DNA of 64,000 bases from Chondrus crispus (lineage: Eukaryota > Rhodophyta > Florideophyceae > Gigartinales > Gigartinaceae). The notes under the pieces are model-generated. The model searched no databases, was not told where the DNA came from, and saw only the letters and a program-made list of their open reading frames with translations. The DNA lies in the NCBI RefSeq assembly GCF_000350225.1, contig NW_005179113.1, positions 1 to 64,000 of the forward strand. The letters are read 5' to 3'. The position numbers and the translations under genes are program-made. Positions within the stretch are counted from its first letter, which is position 1. Each line of letters starts with the position of its first letter. Of the stretch, positions 41,372 to 54,354 are shown piece after piece.

Positions 41372-42895
41372 TCACATGCTTTGGGCAGCTTTGCACTCGG
41401 AAAGCCCAACCATGCCCACGAACTTTTCAAACAGCACGCGAACGAGTGGTTTGGTCAGCATATCCGCTGGCATTTCTGTTGTAGGACAATGGTACAATGT
41501 GACCAGTTTCCGCTGCACCGCATCTCGAACAAAATGATACGTAATATCAATGTGCTTGTTGCGACGATTTGTAGATTCGTTCTGAGCAAACGCAATCGTA
41601 CCAGCGTTGTCACATCCAACGCGAATTGTTGGATCCGAATTCGCACCAAGTACATCGGCATGAAAGCGTCGAAGCCACGCGGCCTCTTTGCATGCTTCAC
41701 TGAGTGCGATGTATTCTGCCTCACAAGTAGACTTTGCAACTACTGTTTATTTCAGAGAAGCCCAACTGATAGGCCCATCACAAAGCTTGAACACGTACCC
41801 ACTCGTTGATTTTCGTGATTCAAGGCATCCACCCCAATCTGCGTCGCTATACCCATGAAGTTCCGTACCAAGATCATCTTTACCAAACACTATTCCAAGA
41901 TGCTGGGACCCACGCAAGTATCTCAAAACACGTTTCACACCTGTCCAATGCGACTCGTGAGGGTCGGCACAGTGCTGAGATAACTTTCCAATGGCATACG
42001 CAATATCGGGGCGGGTCCCGACCATTAGGAACATTAGACATCCAATGGCCTGACGATATGGTTCAAAGCATGGGTTGTCATCAGTGCCAGTTTCCGCAAC
42101 TTGCATTGTGACATGTCGAGACTGTTCCATCGGAGTAACGCAAGGATTGCATGCCGACATTTTAAACCGTTTCAGTACTGCTTGGGCATACTTCGACTGT
42201 GTGACGGTCAGGACGTGTTTAGAACGTATACGGTCGATCTCTAGACCAATACAAGTCTTCGCTTCGCCAAGGTCTTTCATATCGAATCGTTTGTTGAGTT
42301 CATTTTTCATCCATAATATGGCCTCCAAGTCACTTCCAGCCAGCAGCAGATCGTCCACGTACAACGCGATAATCATGATGACATTGCCTTGACGTCGAAT
42401 GTCAAGACATGGGTCGCTGCGTGTAGTGTTGAAACCAAGTTCAGTGATCAGAAACTCATCGATCTTACTATGCCATTGGCGATGGGCTTGCTTAAGACCA
42501 TAGATTGCTTTCAAAAGTTTACACACCGAATCAGGTTTGACTTTGTCGATGCATCCTTCAGGTTGCTTCATGTAGATTTCTTCGTGAAGGTCACCGTTGA
42601 GGAAGGCAGTCACCACGTCCATCTGATGCAGCTCAAGGTCAAAGTGCGCAACCAGTGCCAGCAGCAGACGGATAGTTGTGAACTTGATGACAGGGGCGAA
42701 AGTTTCAGTGTAATCGATGCCTTCTACTTGTTGAAAGCCTCGTGCCACAAGACGTCCCTTTGCAGTTTCGACCAATTTTCCGGACTCGTCAGGAAGTTGC
42801 TTCACTCCGAAAACCCACCTGGACATCAGGACGTTTGATGCTTGAGATCTTGGAACAAGTGTCCATGTTTTGTTTTTGTGTTGTGAAGCAAGTTC
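41372..42895 (-). pseudogene. B4 pol, reverse transcriptase and RNase H part
   Basis: This is family B pol from the middle of reverse transcriptase (SRWVFGVKQLPD, YVDD present) to the terminal TGA at 41372-41374. A TAA at 41747-41749 replaces a CAA (SLK-stop where B3 has SRKQT) within RNase H. The other end is interrupted at 42896 by the solo LTR, after the codons for KELASQHKN. Confidence 0.92.
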
Positions 42896-44159
42896 TATTG
42901 AAAATGTGCGACCACATGCTGTTATCTGAAAAGGTCAAAATCGAGTGACACGTGTACATGACTGCACGGTCCGGGCGCTCTTACCCATATCACGACATGA
43001 CATCTGTAAAATCCCAGATTTTGGGGTTCTGGGGACGAAAGTGGCCTCTCGGAGGGTCATGCAAATTTGCATAGTTTTGCCAAGTGGAACCTTGGCCCGT
43101 AGCACTATAGACTACACAGGAAATATTGCAATTCTATTGGCCCTCAGGTCTAATGCTGCAAATCTATTGGTCGAGCGTTGTCCACGTGTGCGTCATTGGC
43201 CTTGTGATGTACTTTAAATGGCCTGTATATGCCATAATTACGTTGTTTTGGGGGTTTCAAGTGGTTTGCCATGGTTGTCATGGGTAATTGCATGGGGCCT
43301 CCGGGCGGGACACATGTATGCCGTGTACACATGTACACGTCGCCAGGTGGATTCGTGTACGTACACATGTACACGCATCCAGGTGTATGCACATGAGGGT
43401 TTACAGTTTTACAGTGTCAGACTGTTTGCGATCCTGCGCGTGTCGGAGTACAGTACATGTGAATCAAAAGTACAACAAGTACTTCTCGCGAGAGGAATAC
43501 AGTTGTGCGATTATTCTGTGTACGCGTCACGCTGTATGCGAGTCTTGCGTGAGCACGCGCCGTTGCACTGTGCTCTCGTCATGGTGCGCCGTTGGATGCA
43601 AGTTCATGACAGTACTCGTGTGATTTACATGTATTCTCATGTGAGTTGTGTAGAAAGTCTGCATGCACATTGTTATAACTTTCCATAATTATCTGACAGT
43701 GCTTGGCGAAATTAGTAAGGTGAGAAACAAGGATACGTATGGCGATTGTGATATGAAAGACGTTTGTGTTGTTGGAAATAGACAAGTGCCAAGTTGTTCG
43801 TTGCACAACAATGAAGTCTGGCATGACTGGATGCAGATTAGTAAGGTGTGAAACAGTTGCATGCATAGGGCCATGGTTTACAGTCATTTGGAATGTGTAG
43901 AAATAGTTGTGAGCTAATAGTTACGAATCGATTCGTAAGGTGGAAATCGAACAGTATGGTCGGGCCACAAGAGGACCGCGCTTGGTCGCGCATAGTAGAG
44001 TATGGTTTACTGGGTGTTGGAGTAGAGCGATAGTGTAGCACTCGAAGTGTATAAGTATCGCAGGAAAACGGCTTCAAAGTAAACCTCGGCACCAACTCCT
44101 TCACTCACACACATCAACCTGCCCTCCTTCTTTCCCTTGCCCCTCCGAACCTACCATTA
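42896..44159 (+). repeat. Solo B-type LTR inserted in B4 (1264 bp)
   Basis: It starts TATTGAAAATG and ends CTACCATTA. Flanks AGTTC (42891-42895) and AATTC (44160-44164) are a one-mismatch 5-bp target duplication of the B codons, which join cleanly when the LTR is removed. TATAAG at 44050-44055. It is clearly diverged from the other B LTRs (a subfamily) and opposite in orientation to B4. No internal sequence remains, as after LTR-LTR recombination. Confidence 0.92.
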
Positions 44160-46479
44160 AATTCTTTGTCGATGCCCTTCTGCCAGAAGCGAGCTTTTGG
44201 AGAATCCATAGCTTGCTTGTACGAGTTTGGAATTTCCGTTATCACATGGGCGTGGCTAAGGAGTCCAGCAGTCACCAAAGCTGCTGCTCATTACGCCCCA
44301 GGCGTTTTGCGAACGCGAGTGGACCGACGGAGATTAGTGGGCGGATCAATCGTTTCTTCCTCAACTACGTGTTGCTCAACTGTTTCGGTGGTTTCGTCCT
44401 CCCCTGCAGTTGGGGAGGAGTTGGAGGATTCATCACAGTCTTGTTGTTCATCCGGCGATGATGCTTCTGATACCACTGCATCATTTTCTGCAACTCCCTC
44501 ATCGATGTTCAAGTTGATTGTGTCATCATCAGTTGTAGCCATCTCGTTTGTATCCATCGGTTCACCAGATTTGCCTCCCGTGGACTCGTCAAAAGTAACA
44601 TCTCTGGATACGATCACTTTGTGTAAATCACCATCCCATAACTTGTAAGCTTTCGTATTTTCAGCATAACCCAGAAACATTGCCTCCTTTGCACGGGCGT
44701 CAAGTTTCTGGATGTTGTGTTTTGGTAATGTATACCAACACTTTGAGCCGAAAACACGCAAATGACCAACATTTGGCACCGATTTCATCCATAAGTGGTA
44801 TGGGGTCATCTTGGGGGGAATGGCACGTGACGTGACTCGATTTCGAACGTACACTGCATTGGCAAGTGCTTCTGCCCAGAACCCCTTTGTAACTTTCTTG
44901 TGCGCTAGCATGGAGCGCACCAAGTTTACCAAAGTTCTGTTCAGTCGTTCGGCGACGCCATTTTGCTCCGGTGTGTACGCGGTCGTCATTTGATGCTGAG
45001 TACCATTTGCAATCAGAAAAGACTTAAACTCCGTGGATAGATACTCACCACCTCGATCGGTGCGAAGCACTTTGATCTTGCGACCAGTGTGAGTCTGAGC
45101 AAGTTGAGCAAACATTTTGTATCGTTCAAATGCTTCTGATTTATGGTGCATACGGTACACTACTGATCAGTTTGAGTGATCATCTATGAAGGTAATGAAG
45201 TACTTGGCACCACCAATGGACTGCACCTCTAAGGGGCCACAAACATCAGAGTGAACTAAGTCTAGACAGAAGTATGCCCGCCTCGAGGACCGCTCTTTTG
45301 GGATCACAGATCGAGTGGCTTTGCCGTAGACGCACGCAGAAAATTTTTCAGAGATGCAATCATTGTCAGTATTGCTGATTTTGTCAGCCTCATTACCAAG
45401 TAGTTTGACTCCACTTACCACAATGTCACGAATCATCGAAGCAATACCTCGAGAATGCACATGTGCAAATCGCTCATGCCACGTTTGCAGAGTGGCAGCA
45501 TGTGCAGATCCGATGTCACTGACGATGTCGAGAACGTAAAGTTCTCGAACCAATGTCGCAGTCGCCACTACAGTTGAGCCTCGTCTAATCATGGATTTTC
45601 CATTTTCGAACCCAACTTTTAGTCCAAGTTCAGTCGTTCGACTGACAGAGAGCAGAGAGAACGCAAAGTCCGGAACGTGCAATACATCCGTCAACTTGCA
45701 CGGTTCGATGCGGCCATTCACATTTAACTTCACGTGATCGTCACCACGGCCGGCAACCTTTGCACTAGCCTTGGTTCCCATCTGAACAGAGGCGGATTCA
45801 AGTGGCTCATATGTCGCAAACAAAGATCGGTCATATGTAATATGAGCTGTACAAGCTGAATCTACGAGCCACGAAGGCGACATCTACACATCGTTCGTGG
45901 GCGAAGCTTTCGACATCAGACATGTGAAGTCGACGCTGTTTACAACCATGTCGGGATCAGGTTTCTGTGTGACAAATGCAGATTGTTTCCGCTGAGACAT
46001 ACGCGGTTTATATCCGCTAGGAGGAGCCGGGCGACGCCCATTCAAATCTTTTCCCCAGCAGCGGGTTGCCGTATGGCCTGTATGACCGCAGTTCGTGCAT
46101 TTGTAATCGTTTATGTCCCGATTGTTCGGGGCACGATTAACCAGAGCCGATGTCTCTGAGGAGCTAGACTTCATGTTTGCTCGTTGCTCTTCCTGCAGCA
46201 GGCGACTTTTCACAAAGTCCAAACTGAATATCTTTTCCTCATTACCGAGAGCATCAAGTGCAACGATGAGAGCCTCGAAACGGGCAGGCAGACCGTTGAG
46301 CACTGCCATGGCCATCTCCTTGTCATCGATGTTTACGCTCATTTACTTGAAGATGGCTGCCAGCTGCTTCACACGATTGATGTATGCAAGCACCTTTTCA
46401 CCGGAAAGCATCTTCACAGTGTAGAACTCACGACGTGCAGCTAGTTTGTTCAGCAAAGTGTGCCTCTCAAACATGTTTA
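44160..46479 (-). pseudogene. B4 gag-pol, middle part (Gag to start of RT)
   Basis: This is family B sequence from Gag to early reverse transcriptase, with protease VDSACTAH, integrase zinc site and the RTDRGG/NGVAERLN motifs. Stops relative to B3: TAA-TGA replacing two adjacent TGG codons near 44290, TGA for TGG near 45165, TAG near 45890 and TAA near 46344. One zinc-site cysteine is changed (SEKFSAC where others have SEKCSAC). It ends at the Gypsy2 insertion within ERHT-FNV codons. Confidence 0.92.
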
Positions 46480-47418
46480 TGTAGTGCAATACGCACCTGA
46501 AAAGGGGGGTGAAAAGAAATGAAAATGATGGGGTATGACAAGCAAAAGTGGAAATCATTTCACTTTATTATTTTAATTATTAATTTTAATTAGTTGCATA
46601 TTAGTTATTTAACATTAGATTAGATCTAGGATCTAGCGCCAAGAGCTACTGTAGTGGCTCCGGCGGGGCGATATATACCTTAGCCCTCTGACGACCAAGT
46701 CAGTAAAGGTAACCCGAGTTGCCAGAGTCTGATATCGCCTTGGTCGAAGTCCGTCTCTACCAAGACGCTCCCTTTTACCTAAGCCTACGGCATCCTCTAT
46801 CGCTCGGGGGTCCCCTTTTTCCTTATCAATTTCCCTTTATTTCCCTATCCTAATTTCCCTTAATCTTGAGTTGGTCCCACCTTGTAGGATTGCGATCCGC
46901 AACGTGACGTCATTTGCCATCGGGCTTCTGTGTTGGTGCACCAGTGGTGCTTTTCTCAGTGTTGGTTCCATCGGAATCTGGTTGGGACCGATCCGTTGTT
47001 GGTACTTTGCCATCGGGCAGTACGACGGTGTAGCGCTGCTACGTTTTATTCTTTCCCGACGGGCTATGTTGCGACGTCCCCGTCGAAGACCTTATCAAGG
47101 GTATAAGGTGTACAAGGCGCTCTTCGAGCATTGGATTTACGACCCATCGGACCAGGTTTACCTAAACACCCCTCCGAACTCGTCGAGCAGTTTCCTTTAC
47201 AAGTCTCTACCACCATTTACCGATCCCGGGCTGGGCCCTTCTCTTTGCCCGCCCCTATCAGGGATCCGAGCTACTGCGGGCCGCAAACCCGCTTAAAGAG
47301 GACAGGGAGCTTCGAACACTCCGTAACGCTGTGCCGTTGGCAGTTGTTGTTTTTGTTGCTGTTGTTTGTGTTGGACCGTCGGACCTTAGTCTCTGCCTAA
47401 CAGGCGCATTGCACTACA
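46480..47418 (+). repeat. Gypsy2 5' LTR (939 bp)
   Basis: It begins TGTAGTGCAATACGC and ends GCGCATTGCACTACA, so the terminal inverted repeat TGTAGTGCAAT/ATTGCACTACA is 11 bp. A TATA-like GATATATACC lies near 46669-46678. A pyrimidine-rich tract runs 46811-46860. A 141-codon frame inside it starts with TTG and is not considered a gene. Confidence 0.93.
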
Positions 47419-47422
47419 AAAG

Positions 47423-47438
47423 TGGTCTCCCGACCTAG
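47423..47438 (+). other. Possible Gypsy2 primer binding site
   Basis: TGGTCTCCCGACCTAG starts four bases after the LTR. TGG matches the CCA end of a tRNA. Which tRNA carries the complementary 3' end I cannot say. A similar AGACCCGACCTAGAATTTTTG recurs 40 bases downstream. Confidence 0.4.
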
Positions 47439-47595
47439 AATTTTTGTTTACTGTGCAGGAGACCCGACCTAGAATTTTTGTCAACGACAGTCCAGGTCTG
47501 GAGACGCACCACAAAAGTGGTCCAGGAACGGACTCTTTTTTTTATTTTCTTTCTGTTTGTAACTTTTTTGCTGCGTAGGTCCGCTCGTACGAGCG

Positions 47596-49903
47596 ATGTC
47601 AACAAGCGCACCCGGGGACGTCGGTCCCGGGGCGAGCAGAGCCGGATCGGCACGAGCGTCGAGGATCCCGAGGGGTCCTCGCACCCGGAGCCAGGCCAAT
47701 ACGGCCACGGACCCCGGAGATCAAGAATCCCCTACGGGGATTGCCGCCGACGAGACTGACCTCGACGAGAAGTTGGAGAAGATGAGCAGCGAAATTCGCG
47801 AAGAAGCGAAGAAAAATCTCGAGGCTGAATTAGCCCTCGTCCGGAAGCAACTGGAGTTGCAAGCATCCGAGTTCCACACTGTTTTGGGAGAGCTGTCGGC
47901 TCGAGTGGATTTCATCGAGAAGGAGCGAGGTGAGGCGACCGACGGTCTGGAGCCGGAGGTCCTAGCCTAGTTGAAAATTTCGGTCAAGGACGCGAGGCGC
48001 GACGCGAATCAAGCCTTGGAGTCCTTAGGAAAATTCAGAGCAAGCATCGATGACCGATTCGATCGCGCCGCGCAACGTCTCAAGGACCTCGAGCAGGCCG
48101 CGGATCAAGCTCCGCAAGGATCGGACGACGAGCCGCTCCCTTCGGGTAGAGAGGGCGACCGTCGGTCGAAGAAGGACAAGCCCGCTCGGCAGCGGAGTTC
48201 TAAGTCGAAGCCCTCGAAGAAGGACAAGCGACGTGCAAGCAAGGGTCACTGTAGTGACGATCCGGAGAACCGCGACTCACAGTCGGAGTCGCTTGGTCCC
48301 TCCGAAGATGGTAACGGCGGTTCGTCGAACCATTCAGGCGATTCCGAACGCCGTTCAGAAGACGGAAACGGAATTTCGTCAAGCAAGAAAATTTCCTCCA
48401 GACGAGGCGGAGTCACTTCGTCCGCCTCGCGGAGAGACAAAGACGCGGAGCCCGAAGATGTGGCAACGCGGCGCGGGCCGCGATGGGAGGAGTTGGAGGA
48501 GCTGAATCCGACCAACTACCTCTTCAAGAAGTTACTTTCGTACCGAACGTACCGCTTGCGGAACCCGCAGACATATTTGTCAAGTTCCCGGCGGACCGCC
48601 GTGCACAAAATTAGGAGAGATATCCCGCCTAAGGTGAAGAAGGACAACACGTTCACAGGAGAGGACGGGGTCCTTGTGTTGGGATTTCTTGGCAAAGTTA
48701 GTTCAAGAGTTTGATACTCAAGAAATGAACGAGGGGCAAGCGATCCGCTTGTTGCCTGAATTTTTAAGCGGCATCGCCTTGAGACAGTACACTTCGGTGT
48801 CTCAGACGGCCGGGGCCCATCACGGAAAGATATCCGTTTGGCCAGAGGCCGTACAGTGGTTGTTGAGGAGTTTCGCAACCGACGAGGCGATCCGTCAAGC
48901 CGTGCTTGCATTGCGAGAAGTTCAGCAAAGACCGTCTGAAGACGAGATGGAATTTTATATCCGTCTGACGGACGCAAGCAACCGATGTGGAAACGTATAT
49001 TCGATGGAAGAACAGACGACGATGTTTATTGAAAGACTCGATTCGAGTATCAAGCCGATGGTATCTCAATACCGGCAAGACAATCGGGACGTTTCATTTT
49101 TGAGACTAGTGAATTACGCGAAGGCGCATGGCTCGGCGAGCCGCGCTAAGGACAAGAAGACCAAGAAGGTCACGATTCAGACGCCGTCGACGTTCAGGGC
49201 GGGGAAGAAGCCGAGGGCTTCTTATCCCGGTCGCAAAAGTCACGCCGCAGTCCATTTAGCCGAGTCCATTTCAGCGTCAGATGAGCGCCGTGCGCATGGA
49301 AGTAGCGAGAATCACTACGAAGAAGCGTTAGTAGCCGAAGGCGAGTTCATTGAGCCATCGGAGGGCTACGGACACGAGGACTACGGGGACAGCGGGTCGT
49401 CAACTTTACCGACGCCTGCATACACAACGGAGTCGTTTTCAGAGCCCACGGATCCCGTGATGATGTTTCGGGGGCGCGGCCACACGCCGGCGCCGCGCAT
49501 TCCGATGGAAGACAAGGGTACGACGTTTCGAAGGCCAGGCTGGATAGGAAGGCCGCAACGTCAAGGAAGGCCGCCGGCCCGTGGAGGGCCTAGGCCGCAA
49601 TATCCCGTCAAGACGCACGGACTGGTGTGCTATCATTGCTATGAAAAGGGGCACGCCGCGCCAACGTGCATTCTTTCCCTCCGGGAAATGCACCGAGTTT
49701 TGGAAAATTATGAGGCGTTGTCTCCGATAGAGAGGTTAGGGATACCATCGACGAGTTACCTGAAGGTCAAGAATTGGTTCGATTCGCAGACGGCGAGCAC
49801 GCCGAGTGCTTCAACGCCGAGGTCGAACCAACCCTTCAGAGGGCCCACCGCGGGGCCCGCGCCGTCGGATGTGAGAAGGATCCCGCAGCGGCAGGAAAAC
49901 TAG
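47596..49903 (+). pseudogene. Gypsy2 gag with nonsense codon and frameshift
   Basis: ATG at 47596. The N-terminus is Pro/Arg-rich, then a predicted coiled coil (about residues 55-115, heptad-like EKLEKMSSEIREEAKKN). TAG at 47968-47970 interrupts the frame, which reopens directly in phase to 48714. A +1 shift near 48674-48700 leads into the frame 48674-49903, which holds the capsid region and zinc knuckle CYHCYEKGHAAPTC (near 49629-49670). The last 130 bases overlap the protease frame in the -1 phase. Confidence 0.85.
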
Positions 49904-52900
49904 AGAGGGGAATCTCGTATGAGTCGCGAGAGGCACAGGGTCGACGTACTGTGCCCGGGGCTCAGCCCCGTTCCCCGTCTCTAAAGGAAAAATCAGGCCT
50001 CGAGGAGGAGGTTGTTGGATTGGTGGATAAGCCCAAAGGACCAGCTCAAGTCAAGGAAATTTTGAGCCGAGACCGAGATCATCCGCTGGAAGAAGTTCGA
50101 AGACCCTGGTACAGGGTTAAGCGAAGGGAATGTCCCGAGAAGATTTTGGTTCTTGCGCGAAAAAACTACAAAGTTTACGCGGACATCGGACCCACAATTG
50201 GATTGATGAGCCGGGTGTTGTCTGTTTTAGACACCGGCGCGGGACCAAACCTTGTGCGAAAATCGGAACTCCCAGCTGGAATGGAATCTCTAGTGTCCTA
50301 CGGACCGACCCAAGACATTGGCGACGCAAACAATAGGCCACTCCTGACTCTCGGCACAATTAGAATGCCTGTGAGGCTTGGAAAATTCGTGGCCGCAGCC
50401 GAGTTTATTGTATGCGAAAAACTAGCCGTCCCGCTAATCCTAGGCGCGGACTACTGTGACCGGTTTGTGGAAGCAATCTATCCAAGGAAGAAAACGGTTG
50501 AGTTGGCGGATTTCTCGGAGGTTCCGATAGTTAGGCGGTTCTCGACGAGAAGAGGGAAGAAGAATCTCGTCCCGGGAGAGGACGAGAATGATGGAAAGGT
50601 GGAGCGAATTTCCCCTAAGGTAAAAGTAACAAGAGCCACGACTATCGAGCCAGGGACGCAGCGCGTCGTGGAATGCACCTCGAAGAGGGCGGGATTGGTT
50701 GTGGTTCAGCCGTACTCGTCGTTTTGCGAAAGGCACGGGTTGACGTGCACGAATGGTGTCGTTCAGGTTGAGCCTGACAGGCCATTTCGTTTACTCGTTG
50801 CGAATTTTAGGACGTACCCTGTCAGGGTGCAAAAAGGCCAAGTGGTGGCATAATTATTACCGCACCCGAGAGCCGCGCTCGAGAGCAAAACCACCGTTGG
50901 TGAAGTTCTCGGAATTCAAGAAAGGAAGAAGGAGAATTTTCCCAATTCCCCCAAGACGCCTACGGGCGAGACAAGAGGCGAACCGTCGGATCAAGCGCGC
51001 GAGGACCAGCCATAAGAACGGTCGGCAGAGCTCTCCGCGTCGGCATCTACGAAGCCGCAACGCAAGATTGAGCCGCCACCGCCGGACGTGGAGGACCTCG
51101 ACCTGAGCCACGTGCCGGACCAGCTGCGCGAGCGGTTCCGTCGGATGTTGAAGAAGTATTCAAGGATGTGGGATGGGACGCTTGGCGAAATTAATACCAC
51201 AGTCCATCGGATCGAGTTGATCCCCGAGACTCGTCCCATCGCACAAGCCCCGTATCGGGCCGGGCCTAAAGCCCGCGAAGTAGAGATGCAGAGGTGCAGA
51301 AGTTGTTGGAGGCAGGAGTGATAGAACCAGCGCAGTCAGAATGGGCGTCGCCCGTGTTGCTGGTGCCCAAGCCAGACCGGTCAATGCGTTTTTGCGTAGA
51401 CTACCGCAGGTTGAACGCAGTGACGGTGAAGGACACGTACCCCTTACCGCGCATGGATGAGTGCCTGGACTCGCTTGGTGACACCAAGGGTTTCTCCGCG
51501 TTGGACGCGATCTCGGGATATTGGCAGATGCCTATCCCTGAGCGCGACCGCGACCAGACCGCATTTTCATGTCACTCAGGACTGTATCGCTTCTCAAGAA
51601 TGCCCTTCGGGCTAACTAACGCGCCAGCGACGTTTCAGAGAGCAATGGGTCCTGCTCTCTCCGTTCCGTTGGAAACGCTGTTTGGTGTATCTAGACGACA
51701 TAATCATTTTTAGCAAGTCGTGGAAGGAGCACATCGTGCACGTGGATGAAATACTTTCCGTATTGGAAAAGGCAGGTGTCAAGCTCAAGCTTCGCAAGTG
51801 CGATTTTTTCGTGGAAAAGATCAAGTACCTGGGCCACGTCGTCCGCCCAGGTACGCTAGAAGTCGATGTCGCGCGAACCGCCGCGTTGGAACAAGTGCGG
51901 TACCCGCGAACACAGACACAGCTCAGGAGCTTCCTGGGACTTTGCAATGTCTACCGCAGGTTCGTTCCGCAGTATGCGAAAATTGCGCAGCCTCTAAACC
52001 AACTACTGAAGAAAGGACAACCGGTCCAGTTAAGAGGATTCGACGAACCGTGCAAGAAAGCTTTTCATAACCTCAAGGACGCCATCTTGGCACCGCCGGT
52101 GTTGGCGCTGCCGAAGAAGGACCTACCATACTTGGTAGATACCGATGCAAGCGACTACAAAATAGGCGCTGCACTATTTCAAACACACCCGGATGCGCAA
52201 CGCAAACCCATGGGGTTCTTTTCAAGAACGTTAGCCGCAGCCGAGAGAAACTATTCTGTATCAGAAAAAGAATGTCTAGCGGTAATTTGGGCCGTACCGA
52301 CTTTAAGACCATATCTATATGGCGAGCACTTCATTGTGCATACCGACCACGCCTCATTGAGGTGGTTGATGAACGTAACCAACCCCAGCGGGAGATTAAT
52401 CCGATGGAGGCTCCGCCTCTCGAAATTCGATTTCGAAATCAAGTACAAGAAGGGTAAGGCGAACAGTCAAGCTGATGCCCTGTCAAGATTACGGACCGCA
52501 GGAGATACCGTCGACGAAATCGACGACGAAATACCATGCTTTATGGCCGAACCGGCCGAGGGTACAGTGAAGAACGAGGAAAGTTTTGACGCGATAGACG
52601 ACATCCTTGCTCTTGAGGAGGGGACCGCCCCTGATCGCCTCGATCAATTCCAAGCTGTCACTCCGGAGGAGCTCATTCGCGAGCAAGCCGTCGACCCCTT
52701 CTGCAATCGCATCAAGGAAGAAATGGACGCCGGAAAGGTGAGAACATTCAGCATGGAAACGGAGGAACTCCAAGGAACTCTATGCCGTACCGCGGCAGAG
52801 TTTGTACAAGTGGTAATACCACAATCGTTAAGGGACCGCGTCCTAGGGTTGAGCCACTACGCAAAATTGGCAGGCCACCCGGGAGGCAGGAAACTTTACA

Positions 52901-54354
52901 AGACTTTGAGAAGATATTTTTATTGGCCTACGATGGCCCTAGACTGCTATGCAGTCGCGAAGAATTGCGCCGCATGCGCGCGGGAGAGGGTGAAGTTAAG
53001 AAGAAACACGAAGGAAATGAAGCTGTTCACGCCCAAAGCTCCGCTGGAGTTTGTCGCCATCGCCATCCTCGGCGAGCTTATTACAACTAAGCGAGGAAAT
53101 CGGTACATTCTCGTGATCAGTGATCGATACTCGAAACTGATACGAACCGTACCGTTGAAGAAGATATCAGCTGCGCACATCGCACAAGCCTTCGTTCACC
53201 ATTGGGTATTCGTGTACGGACCGCCGGTCAAGCTGCTGTCCGACAATGGAACACAGTTCACGGCCCGGTTCTTTCAGAATGTCTGCCGAATTGTCGGCAT
53301 ACGCAATGTGTTTACGACTACGTACCACCCGCAAGCCAACGGCCAAGTTGAGAGGTTTAACCGCACGCTGACTTCCGCGTTGCGAAAATACGTTGGAGAG
53401 CATCCCAAGGACTGGGACCTATTTAGCGACGCTGTGACGTTTGCATACAACACGCAAGTTCATCGAACTACGATTATCGCGCCCTTCGAGCTGGTGTTAG
53501 CTCGGGCGCCGAGAAGCATTGCGTTACAAGCACAGCCAAGTTTGGAAGGATTTAGCTCGAATCGAGCGTATTACCTGAAATGGCAGTCGTGGTTGGAAAG
53601 CCTGATGAAAGGCGCTGATAAGAGCCTGCGAAAAGAACAAGCCCGGTACAAGCGAAATTTCGACGCACGCCTTCGCAAACCGCAATATGAGATCCCGCCG
53701 GGGTCCTACGTGTTCCTTCGGAAGGAGCAGGGCACGGCTAGCGAACCGACACACAAGCTGGCACAAGTCGCCACAGGACCTTATCAGGTCCGAAGATCGG
53801 ATCAACATACGGTAGTCATTGCCATTGGCGATCAGGAGGAACGCGTATCGCGAGACAGGGTGGAGTTAGCCCCAAGCCCGATGGACTATGCGCCGATAAC
53901 TGGCCTACGGCAAGCGCTACAGTTCCTGTGAGAACCGGAGCTAAACGAAGAAGGAGAGCTAATGGAGGACGAGGAACGTCCTCACACCCGTGCGCCTACG
54001 ACGGGGGACCAGGAAAATTTAGTTGGTCGAACGGCGACAGCGGAGACACCTCCAGACCTACGCGAGTTCGGAAAGTCCAGAGACGAGGATGAGTCGGAAG
54101 ATCTTCGGAAGGGGGAAGGACAGTTGGACACGCAGGAAGAAGGAGCCGAGAGTCAGGAGTATGTGATCGACAAGATCGTGGACCACGGCTACGACGAGGA
54201 GAAATTAATTCTCAAAGTGAGGTGGTATGGGTATACCATCGAGGACGCAACGTGGGACCCTATTGAGCAGATCCCCCGCAGCGCAGTAGTCACATATTTC
54301 CGAAGGAAAAGGCTACCCTTACCTACGCAAGCGTCGCACGCACAACCGGGATAG
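49774..54354 (+). pseudogene. Gypsy2 pro-pol with chromodomain, heavily degraded
   Basis: The protease frame (to 50853) has VLDTGAGPNLV at about 50224-50256 and PLILGADY. TAA codons at 50851 and 51013, frameshifts near 51295 and 51680, and TGA at 53929 break the rest. Reverse transcriptase is split between 51088-51321, 51294-51713 and 51682 onward, with YLDD at 51688-51699. RNase H (DTDAS) and integrase follow intact to 53931. The integrase has H, H, C, C zinc ligands, LLSDNGTQF and NGQVERFN, but the first catalytic aspartate is Ala (codon 53062-53064: FVAIAILGE; Gypsy1 has LAIDILGP). In phase beyond the TGA lies a chromodomain (54157-54312: KVRWYGYTIEDATWDP), so pol once ended with it, as in Gypsy1. 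Confidence 0.9.

Noticed and set aside
46871..47296. 141-codon ORF inside both Gypsy2 LTRs
   Set aside because: It starts with TTG and has no domain. Identity between the two LTRs follows from replication and is not independent evidence of coding.
49890..49903. GGAAAAC as the Gypsy2 gag-pol slip site
   Set aside because: The heptamer is not of the X-XXY-YYZ form in the gag phase. The -1 overlap is real, but the slip point cannot be fixed from this degraded copy.
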